64,000 nt of DNA from Sediminibacterium roseum (GCF_009939005.1 NZ_JAACJS010000002.1:92646-156645), one strand, 5' to 3'. Counted from the stretch's first letter, positions 41,931 to 52,061 are shown. Notes: a model not told the origin generated them from the letters alone. A program made the numbers and translations.

Positions 41931-42689
41931 ATGAAGAGAAGAAAATCAGAAAACAAACATTGGAGTTCGAGACTTTTGATCATTGCTGGGTTATTGGTTT
42001 GTATGAGTCTGGCTTTCACAAACAAAAAATCGACATCAACCACTGCTGTTGCTGCGAACACGACCACCACCCTTAAATCGAAAGTGGAAGAGAAAATGCC
42101 GTTGTACGATAGCCTCGATCTCGGCGCTTTGGGTCTTTCGCGCCAGGCATTTGAGTATGCGCTTATGGGTTTCAACAACTTATTGGATGCGGGCAAGATC
42201 AAAAAAGACAACCTGCTTTCCATCCTTGATTTTTCATTGCCATCAGGCAAAAAAAGACTGTTTGTAATTGACCTTGCCACCGGCGAACTTGTTTTCAACA
42301 CCTATGCCGCACACGGCAGGAACTCTGGAACAAGCGTGGCCACCAGGTTCTCCAACAAAATGAACAGCTACCAGAGCAGTCTCGGTTTCTACATCACCGG
42401 CGATACTTACAACGGCAAACACGGAACCTCATTGCGTTTGCAGGGAGAAGAAAAAGGCATAAACGACAACGCACTTGCACGCGGCATTGTAATGCATTCC
42501 GCGTCTTATGTTGACGAGTCGATCATCGCTTCACAAGGTTTTATCGGCCGCAGCCAGGGTTGCCCGGCGTTGCCTGGTAATGTGTACAAGGACGTGATCA
42601 ACAAAATCAAAGACGGCAGCTGCCTTTTCCTTTACAGCCCCGATAAATTTTATACAACACATTCAAAATTCCTGAATGAAAAAGCGTAA
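41931..42689 (+). CDS. Exported YkuD_2-family L,D-transpeptidase-like protein
   Basis: 252 residues from ATG 41931 (MKRRKSENKHW). Positive N-terminus plus hydrophobic segment (LLIIAGLLVCMSLAF) as signal or anchor. The YkuD_2 domain is seen in RLFVIDLATGELVFNTYAAHG, GFYITGDTYNGKHGTSLRL, and the active site HSASYVDESI with GRSQGCPALP, including the catalytic Cys. The family cross-links or modifies peptidoglycan. It converges on the second L,D-transpeptidase-like gene across a strong bidirectional terminator. Confidence 0.88.
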   Translation: MKRRKSENKHWSSRLLIIAGLLVCMSLAFTNKKSTSTTAVAANTTTTLKSKVEEKMPLYDSLDLGALGLSRQAFEYALMGFNNLLDAGKIKKDNLLSILDFSLPSGKKRLFVIDLATGELVFNTYAAHGRNSGTSVATRFSNKMNSYQSSLGFYITGDTYNGKHGTSLRLQGEEKGINDNALARGIVMHSASYVDESIIASQGFIGRSQGCPALPGNVYKDVINKIKDGSCLFLYSPDKFYTTHSKFLNEKA

Positions 42690-42757
42690 GTAATAACACA
42701 GGAAACAAGAAGACGAGGTTCAAGATTCATTGTTTTTGCTCCTGTCCCTTTAAATAG

Positions 42758-42787
42758 AAATGCCCGCATAAAAGCGGGCATTTTTCG
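42758..42787. terminator. Bidirectional terminator between the two transpeptidase genes
   Basis: Stem AAATGCCCGC/GCGGGCATTT (42758-42767 with 42774-42783, loop of 6), T-rich on both sides. It lies between the convergent genes ending at 42689 and 42822. Confidence 0.92.
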
Positions 42788-42821
42788 TTCGGGGGAGAAC
42801 GGGTACTAAAACGAGTTTGTA

Positions 42822-44441
42822 TCAATTTCGGGTAAACATTTTGGATGCAATGTTTTCATCATTGCCATAAATGTCTTCGCGGAAGTTCAATGCCTTGTTT
42901 TCATCAACCCAGGCGGTATAATAAGTAATGATCACCGGTACGGGTTGCTTCAGCTTCACTGTTTTTTCTACGCCGGCATGCATGGCTGCATCGATCTTTT
43001 CGGGCGTCCATTCAGGAGAATCCTGTAACAGGTAGTTGGCCATTTTAACAGGGTCTGCGAGGCGGATGCAACCATGGCTTGCTGCGCGGTTGTCTTTCTC
43101 AAACAAACTTTTTGCGGGTGTATCGTGAAAATAAATGTTGAAGCTGTTCGGAAACAAAAATTTCACGAGCCCAAGCGAATTCTTTGGGCCAGGCAATTGC
43201 CTGATCTCAGGTACATCGCCACCACTCACAATCTCCATATTGTTTTGGCTCAGGTAATTTTTATTTCTGCTTATGGCAGGCAGGATCTCGTTCTTTACAA
43301 TGCTGGAAGGGATGTTCCAGTAAGGACTAAACACCACGAGCTCAAGGTCGTCAGAGAACATGGTAGTGGTGTGCCCTTCTTTACCAACCACCACCGGCAT
43401 ATGGATCACATGGTTGTCGCCTTCGGTAACGTGTAATGTAAATTCAGGGATGTTGACCATGATCAGTTTGCCTTCTTTTTTTACGGGCAGCCAGCGCATG
43501 CGTTCCATGTTAACCAACAACTGTTCAACCCGCTGCATCGCCGGCACATTGAGGCTCTTTACAAGCGGCGCCGTGATCTTGCCATCCGGCGTAATTCCTA
43601 CGCTAGCCTGGTAGGCCTTGATGGCTGCTTCCAGTTCAGGGGTAAAAACAGCGGTGGTATCGGCAGTTGCGAGCTGCCCTGTGGCGCCCAGGCGTTTTTT
43701 GAATGACAACATTTCGGGGAAAGCTTTCCCCACCTGGTATTTTGTTTTGGAAGAGAAGGAAACGGTATCCCATCCACCTTTCTTTTGAATGTCTACAAAC
43801 TTGGCCAGCTGCGCCTTCAGGTTGTTGTAAGAAGGATTGGAAGAAGCGTAGTTGTCGTTCTCTTTGTTCTTTTTAGACAGCACAGAATCGGCCAGCGCGA
43901 GCGCCGATACTTTCTTAATGGGAACAAAGGTCTCAAACGCGCGGTCGTTTACGTCGGTCTCTTTGAAACTCTCCAGTATGTAGCGCATGAAGCGCTTGCT
44001 CAGCTCCAGTTCTATTTTTACGATGGTGGGATCGGTTGCTTCTATCGTTTTTTCGTGCAGCAACAGGTCATCCATCTGCCTGTCGATCTTTTTATCAGAA
44101 CTGTCGGTTGAATATTTGTAAAGGCTCCTGAAACCAAGCGCCTGCTCTGTCAACCCCTTAGAATCGAACCACGCAAACTCAAAATTGCGGATGTTGTAAA
44201 AGTCGCGGAGGTTTTCAACAATACTATCGCCGGGTGCAGCGCCTGCAATAAATTTTTCAAAAGCCGAACTGTCGAGAAAAAGATCGTTGTATGCGTTCTC
44301 TTTGGTAACGGAGTAGTCTCTCGGCAATGGCCCCGCTTCCTGGGAAGCCCTGTTCCATAACCTGCGGCCGCCGGTTTTGCTCTTGCAGGCCGCACCCACC
44401 AACGCAATAAGAATAAATAAGTAAGCGAATTTTTTTATCAT
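42822..44441 (-). CDS. L,D-transpeptidase, YcbB-like, lipoprotein
   Basis: 539 residues from ATG 44441 (MIKKFAYLFILIALVGAACKSK), with a lipobox. N-terminal scaffold, a peptidoglycan-binding segment (LEAAIKAYQASVGITPDGKIT) and a C-terminal YkuD domain with HVTEGDNHVIHMPVVVGKEGHTTT and the catalytic HDTPAKSLFEKDNRAASHGCIRL, containing the Cys. This arrangement is that of YcbB-type L,D-transpeptidases. The catalytic His and Cys are present. Its convergent partner (41931) is a different, shorter family, so two unlike L,D-transpeptidases sit back to back. Confidence 0.9.
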   Translation of the reverse strand: MIKKFAYLFILIALVGAACKSKTGGRRLWNRASQEAGPLPRDYSVTKENAYNDLFLDSSAFEKFIAGAAPGDSIVENLRDFYNIRNFEFAWFDSKGLTEQALGFRSLYKYSTDSSDKKIDRQMDDLLLHEKTIEATDPTIVKIELELSKRFMRYILESFKETDVNDRAFETFVPIKKVSALALADSVLSKKNKENDNYASSNPSYNNLKAQLAKFVDIQKKGGWDTVSFSSKTKYQVGKAFPEMLSFKKRLGATGQLATADTTAVFTPELEAAIKAYQASVGITPDGKITAPLVKSLNVPAMQRVEQLLVNMERMRWLPVKKEGKLIMVNIPEFTLHVTEGDNHVIHMPVVVGKEGHTTTMFSDDLELVVFSPYWNIPSSIVKNEILPAISRNKNYLSQNNMEIVSGGDVPEIRQLPGPKNSLGLVKFLFPNSFNIYFHDTPAKSLFEKDNRAASHGCIRLADPVKMANYLLQDSPEWTPEKIDAAMHAGVEKTVKLKQPVPVIITYYTAWVDENKALNFREDIYGNDENIASKMFTRN

Positions 44442-44621
44442 GAGAGAGAAAATACAAAATGCATGCCTTGGGGAGGAGGGCAAGCCGGCTGAGTCTTTAT
44501 TGAATCATCCGGCGTTGGAATTTCCCGCTTCAAACCCCTGGTTCCCTGCTCAAACAATCCTCCCGCCGTTTATCATGTTTCCCTGTAGGAACGTTGATTT
44601 CGTTAGTACATTTAAAACACT

Positions 44622-45479
44622 GTGCAACACGTAGAATTCATCCATACCGACCATTTTGAGCAGAAGTACCACCGCGTGAAAGCGGCGCCGGAACTGGCAT
44701 TGTTCATCGATTTTTTTTGGGAGACGGATTTTGACGATCTCTGGAAACAATATCCCGAAGGTTTTTCCGATGTGCTTTTCCCGAATACGGGCTACAGTTA
44801 TCTCATCAACCTGGGAACGCCATTCGTGATGCAGGTGGGCGATAAAAAATTCCCGATGAAAACCGATGGTTTTTTACCGCGGCACAAGGCCATTGAGTGT
44901 TATCACAAAACAGGCAATAAAATTTTCGGCATCAAGTTCAAGACCTCACCGGTGATCTTTGAAAAGAAGATCAATTTTGCCGAGTACCGCGAATCGATCT
45001 TCCCGCTCAGTTACCTTGCAGATGCGGCCATCATCAAAAAAACAAAAGAAGCCGGATCGTTCAAAGAACGTGTGGCCATCGTGTCTGATTATTATTCAAA
45101 ACTGGTACGGCAATATTCCGGCTCCCTGCTGCCTGTAAAAATTGTGACGGAAATACTGGCGGAATGCGACCAGAACAACGATTTCAGCAAATCTGTTGAA
45201 GCGCTTGCCGCGCGGTATAATATTTCAACAAGAACGCTTCAACGTTATTTTGAAACTCACACGGGCATCAGCACAAAAAAAGTGATACAGATACTGCGGG
45301 TACGCAAAGCGGTTGAACAACTGCTTGCGGCGCCGGCGCAATTTTCTATAACGGCATTCAATTATTACGATCACAGCCATTTTTACAAACACCTCAAAAG
45401 TTTTTTACAGAAGAGCACCCTGCAAAAATTACAGCCACACCTTAAACTCCTCGAAACCCTGCACAAGACCGAACATTGA
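44622..45479 (+). CDS. AraC-family transcriptional regulator with DUF6597-like N-terminus
   Basis: 285 residues from GTG 44622. N-terminal region with AELALFIDFFWETDFDDLW and LFPNTGYSYLINLG is as in DUF6597-type regulators and probably senses a small molecule; the C-terminal half has two HTH motifs, the first near KSVEALAARYNISTRTLQRYFETHTGIS and then QILRVRKAVEQLLAAPAQFSITAFNYYDHSHFYKHLKSF, the AraC signature. Target genes are unknown. It is followed by a terminator and faces the TonB-plug gene convergently. Confidence 0.9.
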   Translation: MQHVEFIHTDHFEQKYHRVKAAPELALFIDFFWETDFDDLWKQYPEGFSDVLFPNTGYSYLINLGTPFVMQVGDKKFPMKTDGFLPRHKAIECYHKTGNKIFGIKFKTSPVIFEKKINFAEYRESIFPLSYLADAAIIKKTKEAGSFKERVAIVSDYYSKLVRQYSGSLLPVKIVTEILAECDQNNDFSKSVEALAARYNISTRTLQRYFETHTGISTKKVIQILRVRKAVEQLLAAPAQFSITAFNYYDHSHFYKHLKSFLQKSTLQKLQPHLKLLETLHKTEH

Positions 45480-45503
45480 ATAAAGGTTTAGCTTACCGAA
45501 AAT

Positions 45504-45537
45504 AAAAAAGAGCGATGGTTTACCATCGCTCTTTTTG
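45504..45537. terminator. Bidirectional terminator
   Basis: Stem AAAAGAGCGATGG/CCATCGCTCTTTT (45506-45518 with 45523-45535, loop of 4), T-rich on both strands, between the convergent AraC-type and TonB-plug genes. Confidence 0.92.
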
Positions 45538-45566
45538 TATACAGGCTTTGGTTCTTTTTGGTTCCG

Positions 45567-48020
45567 TTAGTTACCCGCCCGCTGTCTTTCTTCTTCCGAA
45601 GCCGTTGTTCTTTTTCTTGCCGCCTGTACGGTATTTTTTCCGAAGCGGTAAGTGAACGAAAGATTCGCCACGCGTGATTCCCTGTAAGCGTGCCATTTTT
45701 CAATGTAGTTATCGTAAGTGATCGTTGCTCTCGGGAGGTCGGTCCAGAAGATATCCGTAATGTTGAAACGGATGGTTCCGCGGTTCTGCATTACTGTTTT
45801 CTGAACACCCAGCGCAATGCCCCATTGAGGATTCGATACCATGAACCCGTTTTGCCCGCCTGTGCTGAAGTTGCCGTTCAGCTCTGTTGTCCATCCCCTG
45901 CCCAATGTAAATGTGTTGTTCACGCGGTAGTCGAACGCAGGTTTGCCGCGGTTGAGGTTGGTTATTCCGAGCCGGCCATTGAATTTATTGATGTACATGT
46001 TTGCGTTGTTGATCATGTTCCATCTTTTGTTTACGCGGACCGGCGCTGAAACAGATACCCCGTAGTAATCAGATGTGCTGAGGTTGATCGGGATCTGCAC
46101 CGTAACATTATCCGCCTGCGGAATGGTTGGGAAAACATCTTTGAAACGCGCGATGGCAATGTTCTGGTTTTGTGTTGTATGGCTGTAGGCCAAAGTGAAA
46201 TTGATGCTTTTGACGGTATAGTTCAGCTCATACGACCAGGTGAACTGCGGAAGCAAACGGGGATTGCCGGTTCCGTAAGTGGTAACATCGATCAAAAATA
46301 AAAATGGATTGAGTTGTGAGTAACCCGGGCGGTCGATGCGCCTGCTTACAGATATGCCGAGGATCTGGTCGTCTTTGATCTTGTAATTCAGGAAAGCGCT
46401 TGGAAATAATTTCAGGTAGCTCGAATCGAAATAAGTATTGCCTTTTACCTGGTGTGTTTTCAAACGCGTATGTTCTGCACGCACACCCACCTGGAAATTG
46501 AAACGTTTGAATTCTTTGGCCAGGTTAAAATACGCTGCGTTGTTATACTCTTCGTAAAAGAAACGGTTTGTTTTGTTTACATCATCAACCGGGGAACCGC
46601 TGCTCATGTCAAAGAATTTCGCGTCGTTGTCTGAAGAAACATAACTGGTTTTTAATCCCGTTTCAAAACGCGCGCCCTGCGGCAGCGGGTTTGCGTAATC
46701 GATTTTAGCGGTCCGGAGTTTTAATTTCCCGGATTGATCGCCGTTGAGGATGTAGTCTGGTTGCAGCGCACCTCCGTTGAGGGCGTAGTATTTTGTTGCG
46801 GTTGTTGACAGCGAGCCCGATTTGAATTCACCATAATCTATGTCTGCGGTCAATTCTTTTCCTGCTGTATTAAAACTGTGTTTGTAATTGATGTTTGCGA
46901 TCGTATTCCTGTTCGTGCTGTTGGCGAAAGCTTTTGTCTGGAAGGTAGAAGCGGCCTGCTTCGAAGAATTGAGTACAACAGAATTGTTATCGGTATTGGA
47001 TTCGCCCAGGCCGTAATTGTGCGTAACCACGAAGCCGAGAATGTCTTTCTTCGATAAAAAGAAATCGGCGCCGCCGCGAAACGCGTGGAAGTTGGAAGGG
47101 CGTTTTGCGTAGTTGTCTTTCAGATCACCACCGCTGTACACGCCATTTGTATAAAAGTTCCTGTCGAGGATGAGGTGGTTCAGGTTCATCCGGTAGGCAT
47201 AGTTGTAGTTGCCGAACAGGTTCACTTTTTTATTGCGGTAGTTGATGGTTCCCCCGGCGTTGGCCTTGGGATAAATGCCTTGCCCGTAGCCCGCCGTAAG
47301 CGTTCCGTTGGTACCCAGGCGCTGGTCCTTTTTCATCCTGATATCGATGATGCCTGAATTGCCCGCTGCCTCGTATTTGGCTGACGGATTGGTGATGAGA
47401 TCGATCCTTTCAATTGCATTCGAAGGAAGTCCACGCAGGTAACTGGCAAGGTCGGCGCCGGTTAACGGCGTGGGTTTTCCATCGATCATTATGGTAACGC
47501 CCTGTTTGCCACGCAAACCAATGGCGTCGTTCTGATCTACCGAAACGCCGGGGGAACGTTCCAGTACATCCATCGCCGAACTTCCGGCGCTTACAATGCT
47601 GTTCTCTACATTCACCACCAGCCTGTCGGCCAGTCGCTGTATAAAAGGCTTGCGTGTTGAAACAACCACTTCTTTCATTTCAGCGGCGCGTGGTTGCAAC
47701 ACGATGGTTGGGATAGCGATGTTTGGTTGGTCTGCAGTAATGGTAACAAAAGATGTAAACGTTGTTGCATAGTTCACAAAAGATATTCTTGCAAAATAAG
47801 ATCCCGCGCGGATGTTGTCGAATTCTGCCACACCGTTCCTGTCTGTGATTGCTGTTTTTGCGAGCGAGGAGTCTTTGCTCTTCAATAATTCAACCGTTGC
47901 ATTTTCGAGCGGTGTGTTCTTTTCATTCGTAACCACGGTTGTTACCTTGCCACGAACCGTTGTCTGCGCAGACAAAAAACCGGCAATGAGCAGGCAAAGG
48001 GCAAGAAATATCTTTTTCAT
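45567..48020 (-). CDS. TonB-plug outer-membrane beta-barrel protein (OMP_b-brl_3 type), second copy
   Basis: 817 residues from ATG 48020. Same architecture as the protein at 3336: signal peptide ending FLSAQ, carboxypeptidase-regulatory-like domain (ATVELLKSKDSSLAKTAITDRNGV), plug (GLRGKQGVTIMIDGKPTPLTG and LITNPSAKYEAAGNSGIIDI), barrel ending NLSFTYRFGK with a short basic tail. Ligand unknown. Both copies carry lone -R-K-P-F-I/V- segments after the regulatory domain, supporting common descent. The terminator at 45504 ends this gene. Confidence 0.9.
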   Translation of the reverse strand: MKKIFLALCLLIAGFLSAQTTVRGKVTTVVTNEKNTPLENATVELLKSKDSSLAKTAITDRNGVAEFDNIRAGSYFARISFVNYATTFTSFVTITADQPNIAIPTIVLQPRAAEMKEVVVSTRKPFIQRLADRLVVNVENSIVSAGSSAMDVLERSPGVSVDQNDAIGLRGKQGVTIMIDGKPTPLTGADLASYLRGLPSNAIERIDLITNPSAKYEAAGNSGIIDIRMKKDQRLGTNGTLTAGYGQGIYPKANAGGTINYRNKKVNLFGNYNYAYRMNLNHLILDRNFYTNGVYSGGDLKDNYAKRPSNFHAFRGGADFFLSKKDILGFVVTHNYGLGESNTDNNSVVLNSSKQAASTFQTKAFANSTNRNTIANINYKHSFNTAGKELTADIDYGEFKSGSLSTTATKYYALNGGALQPDYILNGDQSGKLKLRTAKIDYANPLPQGARFETGLKTSYVSSDNDAKFFDMSSGSPVDDVNKTNRFFYEEYNNAAYFNLAKEFKRFNFQVGVRAEHTRLKTHQVKGNTYFDSSYLKLFPSAFLNYKIKDDQILGISVSRRIDRPGYSQLNPFLFLIDVTTYGTGNPRLLPQFTWSYELNYTVKSINFTLAYSHTTQNQNIAIARFKDVFPTIPQADNVTVQIPINLSTSDYYGVSVSAPVRVNKRWNMINNANMYINKFNGRLGITNLNRGKPAFDYRVNNTFTLGRGWTTELNGNFSTGGQNGFMVSNPQWGIALGVQKTVMQNRGTIRFNITDIFWTDLPRATITYDNYIEKWHAYRESRVANLSFTYRFGKNTVQAARKRTTASEEERQRAGN

Positions 48021-48173
48021 AAACATCATCTTTCGATAAAGATGAAAGGAAAAAGAAAGGATCGCCGCCGCTGTTTTACCAACTGCTGTATGGTAGCGAT
48101 GAAAGGGTTGCGTGGCGCAAGCGGGTGTCTGTTTTTTACATCGTGTTATTTAGGTGCGAATGACAAAAAGTAT

Positions 48174-48202
48174 ATAGTAAGCATCGAACCGATGCTTACT
48201 AT
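48174..48202 (-). terminator. Terminator of the cytochrome c peroxidase gene
   Basis: Stem of 13 bp (48174-48186 with 48190-48202, loop AAC), 31 nt past the stop at 48234 on the minus strand, followed by ATACTTTTTG. Confidence 0.7.
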
Positions 48203-48233
48203 TTGGGTGATGTCGTTCTGTTCCCCGTTAGTA

Positions 48234-49313
48234 TCATTTAAATGGATTCGAGAATTTCTCCTCCTTTATCGTAACGTTATCCGTTAATGTCAACAGGAAG
48301 GCAAGGAGTTTCTGCCTGTCTTGCGGGCCCACGGAGTGTGCCGGAATGTTTCCCGCCAGCATGTTCTGTAAGGAAGCGATACTGCCATTGTGAAAATACG
48401 GGGCCGTATTGGCAATGTTGCGCAGGCTGCTTGATTTGAACCGGCGTTGGTTGTTGATACCCAGGTCAAGCGGATCATTGAGCGCAAAGGGACCTGTGGG
48501 GTTCGACGTCAGGAACATCGGTGGCGCATGGCAACCCGCGCAGGTGCCGCCTCCATTTGGCCCCGCGGTAAGGAACAGGGTTTCTCCATCGCGTTCATCT
48601 GTTGTAAAAGTGGCGGTGCCTTGTTTTACCTGGTCGTATTTTGATTGACAGGTAACGATGGACCTCACGAACTGCGACAATGCCCTGGAGATCCTGTCTG
48701 CTGTTACCTGCTTTGTGCCGAATGCTTTCTCAAACAATGCCGGGTAATAACTGAGCGCCGGTAATTTTTCCTGCAGCTCCGCAAGCGTCATTCCCATTTC
48801 TGTTGTGTTCTGGATGGGTTGTAAAACCTGTTCCTCCAGCGTGTTTGCCCTTTCATCCCAAAACATTTTTCCCGAACGGTAGAAGCGCACATTCAATATG
48901 GGCATAGAGTGCCTGTCGGTTCTGCCGCCTGCAAAGCCAACACTTTTAACCGCAGAGTCGGAAAAAGAGAGCTCCGGGTTGTGACAGCTTGCACAGCTAA
49001 CCGTATTTGATTTGGAAAGATTTTTATCGTAGAACAGTACGCGCCCGAGCGTAGCGCCGTTGTCGGTAATCGGATTGGTTGCAGGCGTATTGTCGACCGC
49101 CGGCAATACCGATGCGACGTGCGCCGGAAAAACAGCATTGCTGTAATTGAAAGGAACGCCGGGCAATAACGGCGAAGCAACGGTGGTAACAACAGTTTGT
49201 GTAAGGGTTGGGGTGGTTGGTGCAACCGCAGCAGTATCGCTTTTGGAACAATACTGGAACATCATAGCAGCAACCACCAGACATACAAGTATGCCCGATT
49301 GTTTAGGTTTCAT
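48234..49313 (-). CDS. Di-haem cytochrome c peroxidase
   Basis: 359 residues. Signal sequence or anchor (GILVCLVVAAMMFQYCS), a Thr/Pro-rich spacer, then the peroxidase: first haem site TVSCASCHNPELSFSD, second GGGTCAGCHAPPMF, and the segments SMPILNVRFYRSGKMFWDERANTLEEQVLQPI and NTAPYFHNGSIASLQNMLAGN, which in the family reduce H2O2 using electrons from a small cytochrome. The single-cytochrome operon at 30860 is elsewhere and need not be the donor. Motif order and length are standard (CcpA/MauG-like). Confidence 0.94.
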   Translation of the reverse strand: MKPKQSGILVCLVVAAMMFQYCSKSDTAAVAPTTPTLTQTVVTTVASPLLPGVPFNYSNAVFPAHVASVLPAVDNTPATNPITDNGATLGRVLFYDKNLSKSNTVSCASCHNPELSFSDSAVKSVGFAGGRTDRHSMPILNVRFYRSGKMFWDERANTLEEQVLQPIQNTTEMGMTLAELQEKLPALSYYPALFEKAFGTKQVTADRISRALSQFVRSIVTCQSKYDQVKQGTATFTTDERDGETLFLTAGPNGGGTCAGCHAPPMFLTSNPTGPFALNDPLDLGINNQRRFKSSSLRNIANTAPYFHNGSIASLQNMLAGNIPAHSVGPQDRQKLLAFLLTLTDNVTIKEEKFSNPFK

Positions 49314-49424
49314 AATGGCTGGTTTTAAGATCAGGAGCCGGGGAAGGCGCTGTCTCTTTAATGAGATACCATCCGGAGCAAAAACCTACGCCATTAACAA
49401 AAAATTAGGATGTGTACCCGATAA

Positions 49425-51818
49425 TCACTGCTCGCCGGGTTTCCTGTAAATATTTGTGTGGTGCAATATCACCGCGAATAAATTATCGGGCACGAATGGT
49501 TTTACAACGATATCGTCGATGCCGGTGTCTTTTATCCGCTCATCCACATCGCGGGGCAGCGAAGCGGTAAGGGCCACGATCGGTATGGTTACGCCTCTTT
49601 CGCGCAGGCGGCGCGTGGCCTCATAGCCATCCATTACCGGCATGTGCATGTCCATAAGAATGAGCCGGTGGCGGTTCACATCAACTTTGTCCAGCGCCTC
49701 CTGGCCGTTCAAGGCAACGTCGATGGTGGCGCCCCATCTTTCTAAAAAGGTCCTGGCAACAAGAATGTTCACCTCGTTGTCTTCCACCAGTAAAATTGAA
49801 ACACCTGTAAGCGGCCTGCTTTCTTCTGTTGGTGCGTTTTCTGCACGTGACTCCATCTTTTTTTCTGTTGTGATAACTTTCGGAAAAGTTTGTGTGAAAT
49901 AAAAAACAGAACCCTTGCCATGTTCGCTGCTGAGCTGAAGCGAACTGCCCTGCAGTTCCAGCAGTTTTTTTGAAATGGCGAGCCCCAATCCTGTTCCGCC
50001 GAAGTTTCTTGAAGTGGAGGTATCTGCCTGTGTAAACTGTTCAAATATCATCTTCTGTTTTTCCGCCGCAATGCCGATGCCCGTGTCTTCTATGCGAACA
50101 AGCAATGTGATGTGGCTGTTGGTTTCGCTTTCCACCTTCACCTCCACCGCCACATGTCCTTTCCTGGTAAATTTGATCGCGTTGCTTACCAGGTTGGTGA
50201 TCACCTGGCCAATGCGTGTAGGATCGCCAAGGATCCTGTTTTTTAATTTTGGATCGATGTGAAGCCGCAGGTCAATGTTTTTTTCCTCGGCAGATGTGCG
50301 CATGCCCGATACAATGTTCTTCACCGTATTGGCAAAATCCATTTCGATCACTTCGAAATTTACTTTGCCGGCTTCTATTTTATTGTAATCCAGGATATCG
50401 TTCACGATCGCCAGCAGGTTGTTCGCAGAAAAAAGCAATACGTTCAACTGCTCCTTCTGTTCTGTCCGCGGGTTGTCGCGCAGGATGAGATGCGTCATAC
50501 CAAGGATCGAATTCAACGGCGTGCGGATCTCGTGCGACATGGTCGACAAAAACTCGTTCTTCGCTTTCAACCCCTGCTCTGCCTGTTCTTTTGCCTGTTT
50601 GAGCATGGATGCAAAACGGAAAGAGAGAATGAGCGACTGCAGGAAGAAGAAACTGATGTATCCGATGAATAGAATTTCCTTTTGCGGCGATACGATGCCG
50701 AAGTACTGGAGGTTGATCACCACAAACACCAACAGCACCACACCTGTGCTCAGCAGTGCATACCCGGCGCCCAACCGCCTGTTGCGCATCGCTTTTATAT
50801 ACACATAGAATGCGTAGCCGATAACAACAAACATCACCACCAAAAACGGGTTTATCAACTGCGTAAAAACACTTGGCGGAAAGATCACCACGATGGCCGA
50901 AAGGATGAGGCACGACCATGCCTGCATATACGTAACGTATTTGTTCGAATCCTTTGGATAGAGATAACGTGTATACAGGCTGAAAAAAGTAACGCTTACA
51001 AACAGCGACAAATATTCAAGATGCGTCGTGATGGTCCATGGGATATCCGGGAAGATCGAGTGAAGGGCATAACTGCGCGCACCTACCATGCGGTAGCTGT
51101 AGGTCATGCAGAACAGCGCGAAATAAAGAAGCGACCTGTCGTGGCGGCCAAACAGGAACAACCCAAAGAAAAACAGGCCACCCATGAAGAGGCAACCCAT
51201 CAAAACAAAATCGAAGGCATTGTCCCTGTCGCGCTCCTGTTTAAGCAAGGGATAATCGCCTATGAACAACTGTTTATAGGGCCCGCCCTTGGAGTGCCAG
51301 AAGTTGGCCACCTGCAGCACCAGGTGCAGCGTATCGGAAGAGCTGGTGAGCTGTACGGTTTGCTGCAGCCATTTCGGAACGGCCCTTTCTTCATTCGAAT
51401 CGGGGTTTCCCGCTTCGCACAACAATTCGCCGTTTACAAAGAGCCTGTACGATGCATAGGTGTCGGGAACGTCGAACCCGATCTTATTCGAATGTTTGGG
51501 CAACAGCACGGTAAGCGAATAAGACGCATAACCCATATTGGGAAGCGGCTTGCCGTTTACCAGCGTTTTGGTCCACAACCTGGGAAAAGGAACAATGGCC
51601 GTTGGCGCCGCAGCATCCTGGGGGGTGAGGATTCGTTTCCAGTAAAGCACCCAATCGCCGTCCAGTGGAATTTTGTCTTTCGAAAGATCCGTGTTACGCA
51701 GATCGATCACCCCGTTTTTAGCCAGTGGAAAAGACGCTCCCGCCTTTGCGATGTCGGTAAAGCCGCAAAAAAACAGCAGCAAAAAAAAGGGAACCTTATG
51801 TAAACGGGTCACGGACAT
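49425..51818 (-). CDS. Hybrid sensor histidine kinase with 7TMR-DISM sensor and receiver domain
   Basis: 797 residues. Signal peptide, N-terminal extracellular 7TMR-DISM-type domain (about 30-190), seven membrane segments (about 200-390), HisKA with phosphoacceptor His in FLSTMSHEIRTPLNSILGMTHL, HATPase with VNDILDYNKIEAG, VISNAIKFTRKG-like NLVSNAIKFT and GTGLGLAISKKLLELQG, then a C-terminal receiver with ILLVEDNEVN and LILMDMHMPVMDG. The receiver is typical for phosphorelays feeding a separate Hpt or response regulator. No partner gene adjoins it. Confidence 0.95.
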   Translation of the reverse strand: MSVTRLHKVPFFLLLFFCGFTDIAKAGASFPLAKNGVIDLRNTDLSKDKIPLDGDWVLYWKRILTPQDAAAPTAIVPFPRLWTKTLVNGKPLPNMGYASYSLTVLLPKHSNKIGFDVPDTYASYRLFVNGELLCEAGNPDSNEERAVPKWLQQTVQLTSSSDTLHLVLQVANFWHSKGGPYKQLFIGDYPLLKQERDRDNAFDFVLMGCLFMGGLFFFGLFLFGRHDRSLLYFALFCMTYSYRMVGARSYALHSIFPDIPWTITTHLEYLSLFVSVTFFSLYTRYLYPKDSNKYVTYMQAWSCLILSAIVVIFPPSVFTQLINPFLVVMFVVIGYAFYVYIKAMRNRRLGAGYALLSTGVVLLVFVVINLQYFGIVSPQKEILFIGYISFFFLQSLILSFRFASMLKQAKEQAEQGLKAKNEFLSTMSHEIRTPLNSILGMTHLILRDNPRTEQKEQLNVLLFSANNLLAIVNDILDYNKIEAGKVNFEVIEMDFANTVKNIVSGMRTSAEEKNIDLRLHIDPKLKNRILGDPTRIGQVITNLVSNAIKFTRKGHVAVEVKVESETNSHITLLVRIEDTGIGIAAEKQKMIFEQFTQADTSTSRNFGGTGLGLAISKKLLELQGSSLQLSSEHGKGSVFYFTQTFPKVITTEKKMESRAENAPTEESRPLTGVSILLVEDNEVNILVARTFLERWGATIDVALNGQEALDKVDVNRHRLILMDMHMPVMDGYEATRRLRERGVTIPIVALTASLPRDVDERIKDTGIDDIVVKPFVPDNLFAVILHHTNIYRKPGEQ

Positions 51819-52061
51819 TCCGGCTGAAAAATTAAATAGATGATGGGCGCGGACATAGGATCATTAAATTTAATAAAAATCCCCCGGCTTAAAAAAGACG
51901 ATTAAACTCCGTTTTTACCAGCGAATCCTGCACAATACTGCAAAAAAACGCTATTTTGTTGTTATTACGAATTAGAAACAGGTACGAAGCAAGGATGGGA
52001 GGTACGAACGGTACCGCGTAACCAGCCGCAGCCTTGTACCTGGTACCCCAACGCCCCTGTT
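51819..52061. other. 243-nt intergenic region upstream of the beta-lactamase-like gene
   Basis: Divergent between the hybrid kinase and the hydrolase gene. Contains GTACGAAC-type and CTTGTACC-type degenerate repeats (about 51975-52045). No operator found. No coding sequence. Confidence 0.4.

Noticed and set aside
50682..51803. 373-codon open frame on the plus strand
   Set aside because: Antisense to the hybrid histidine kinase; Gln/His/Arg-rich product without any domain.
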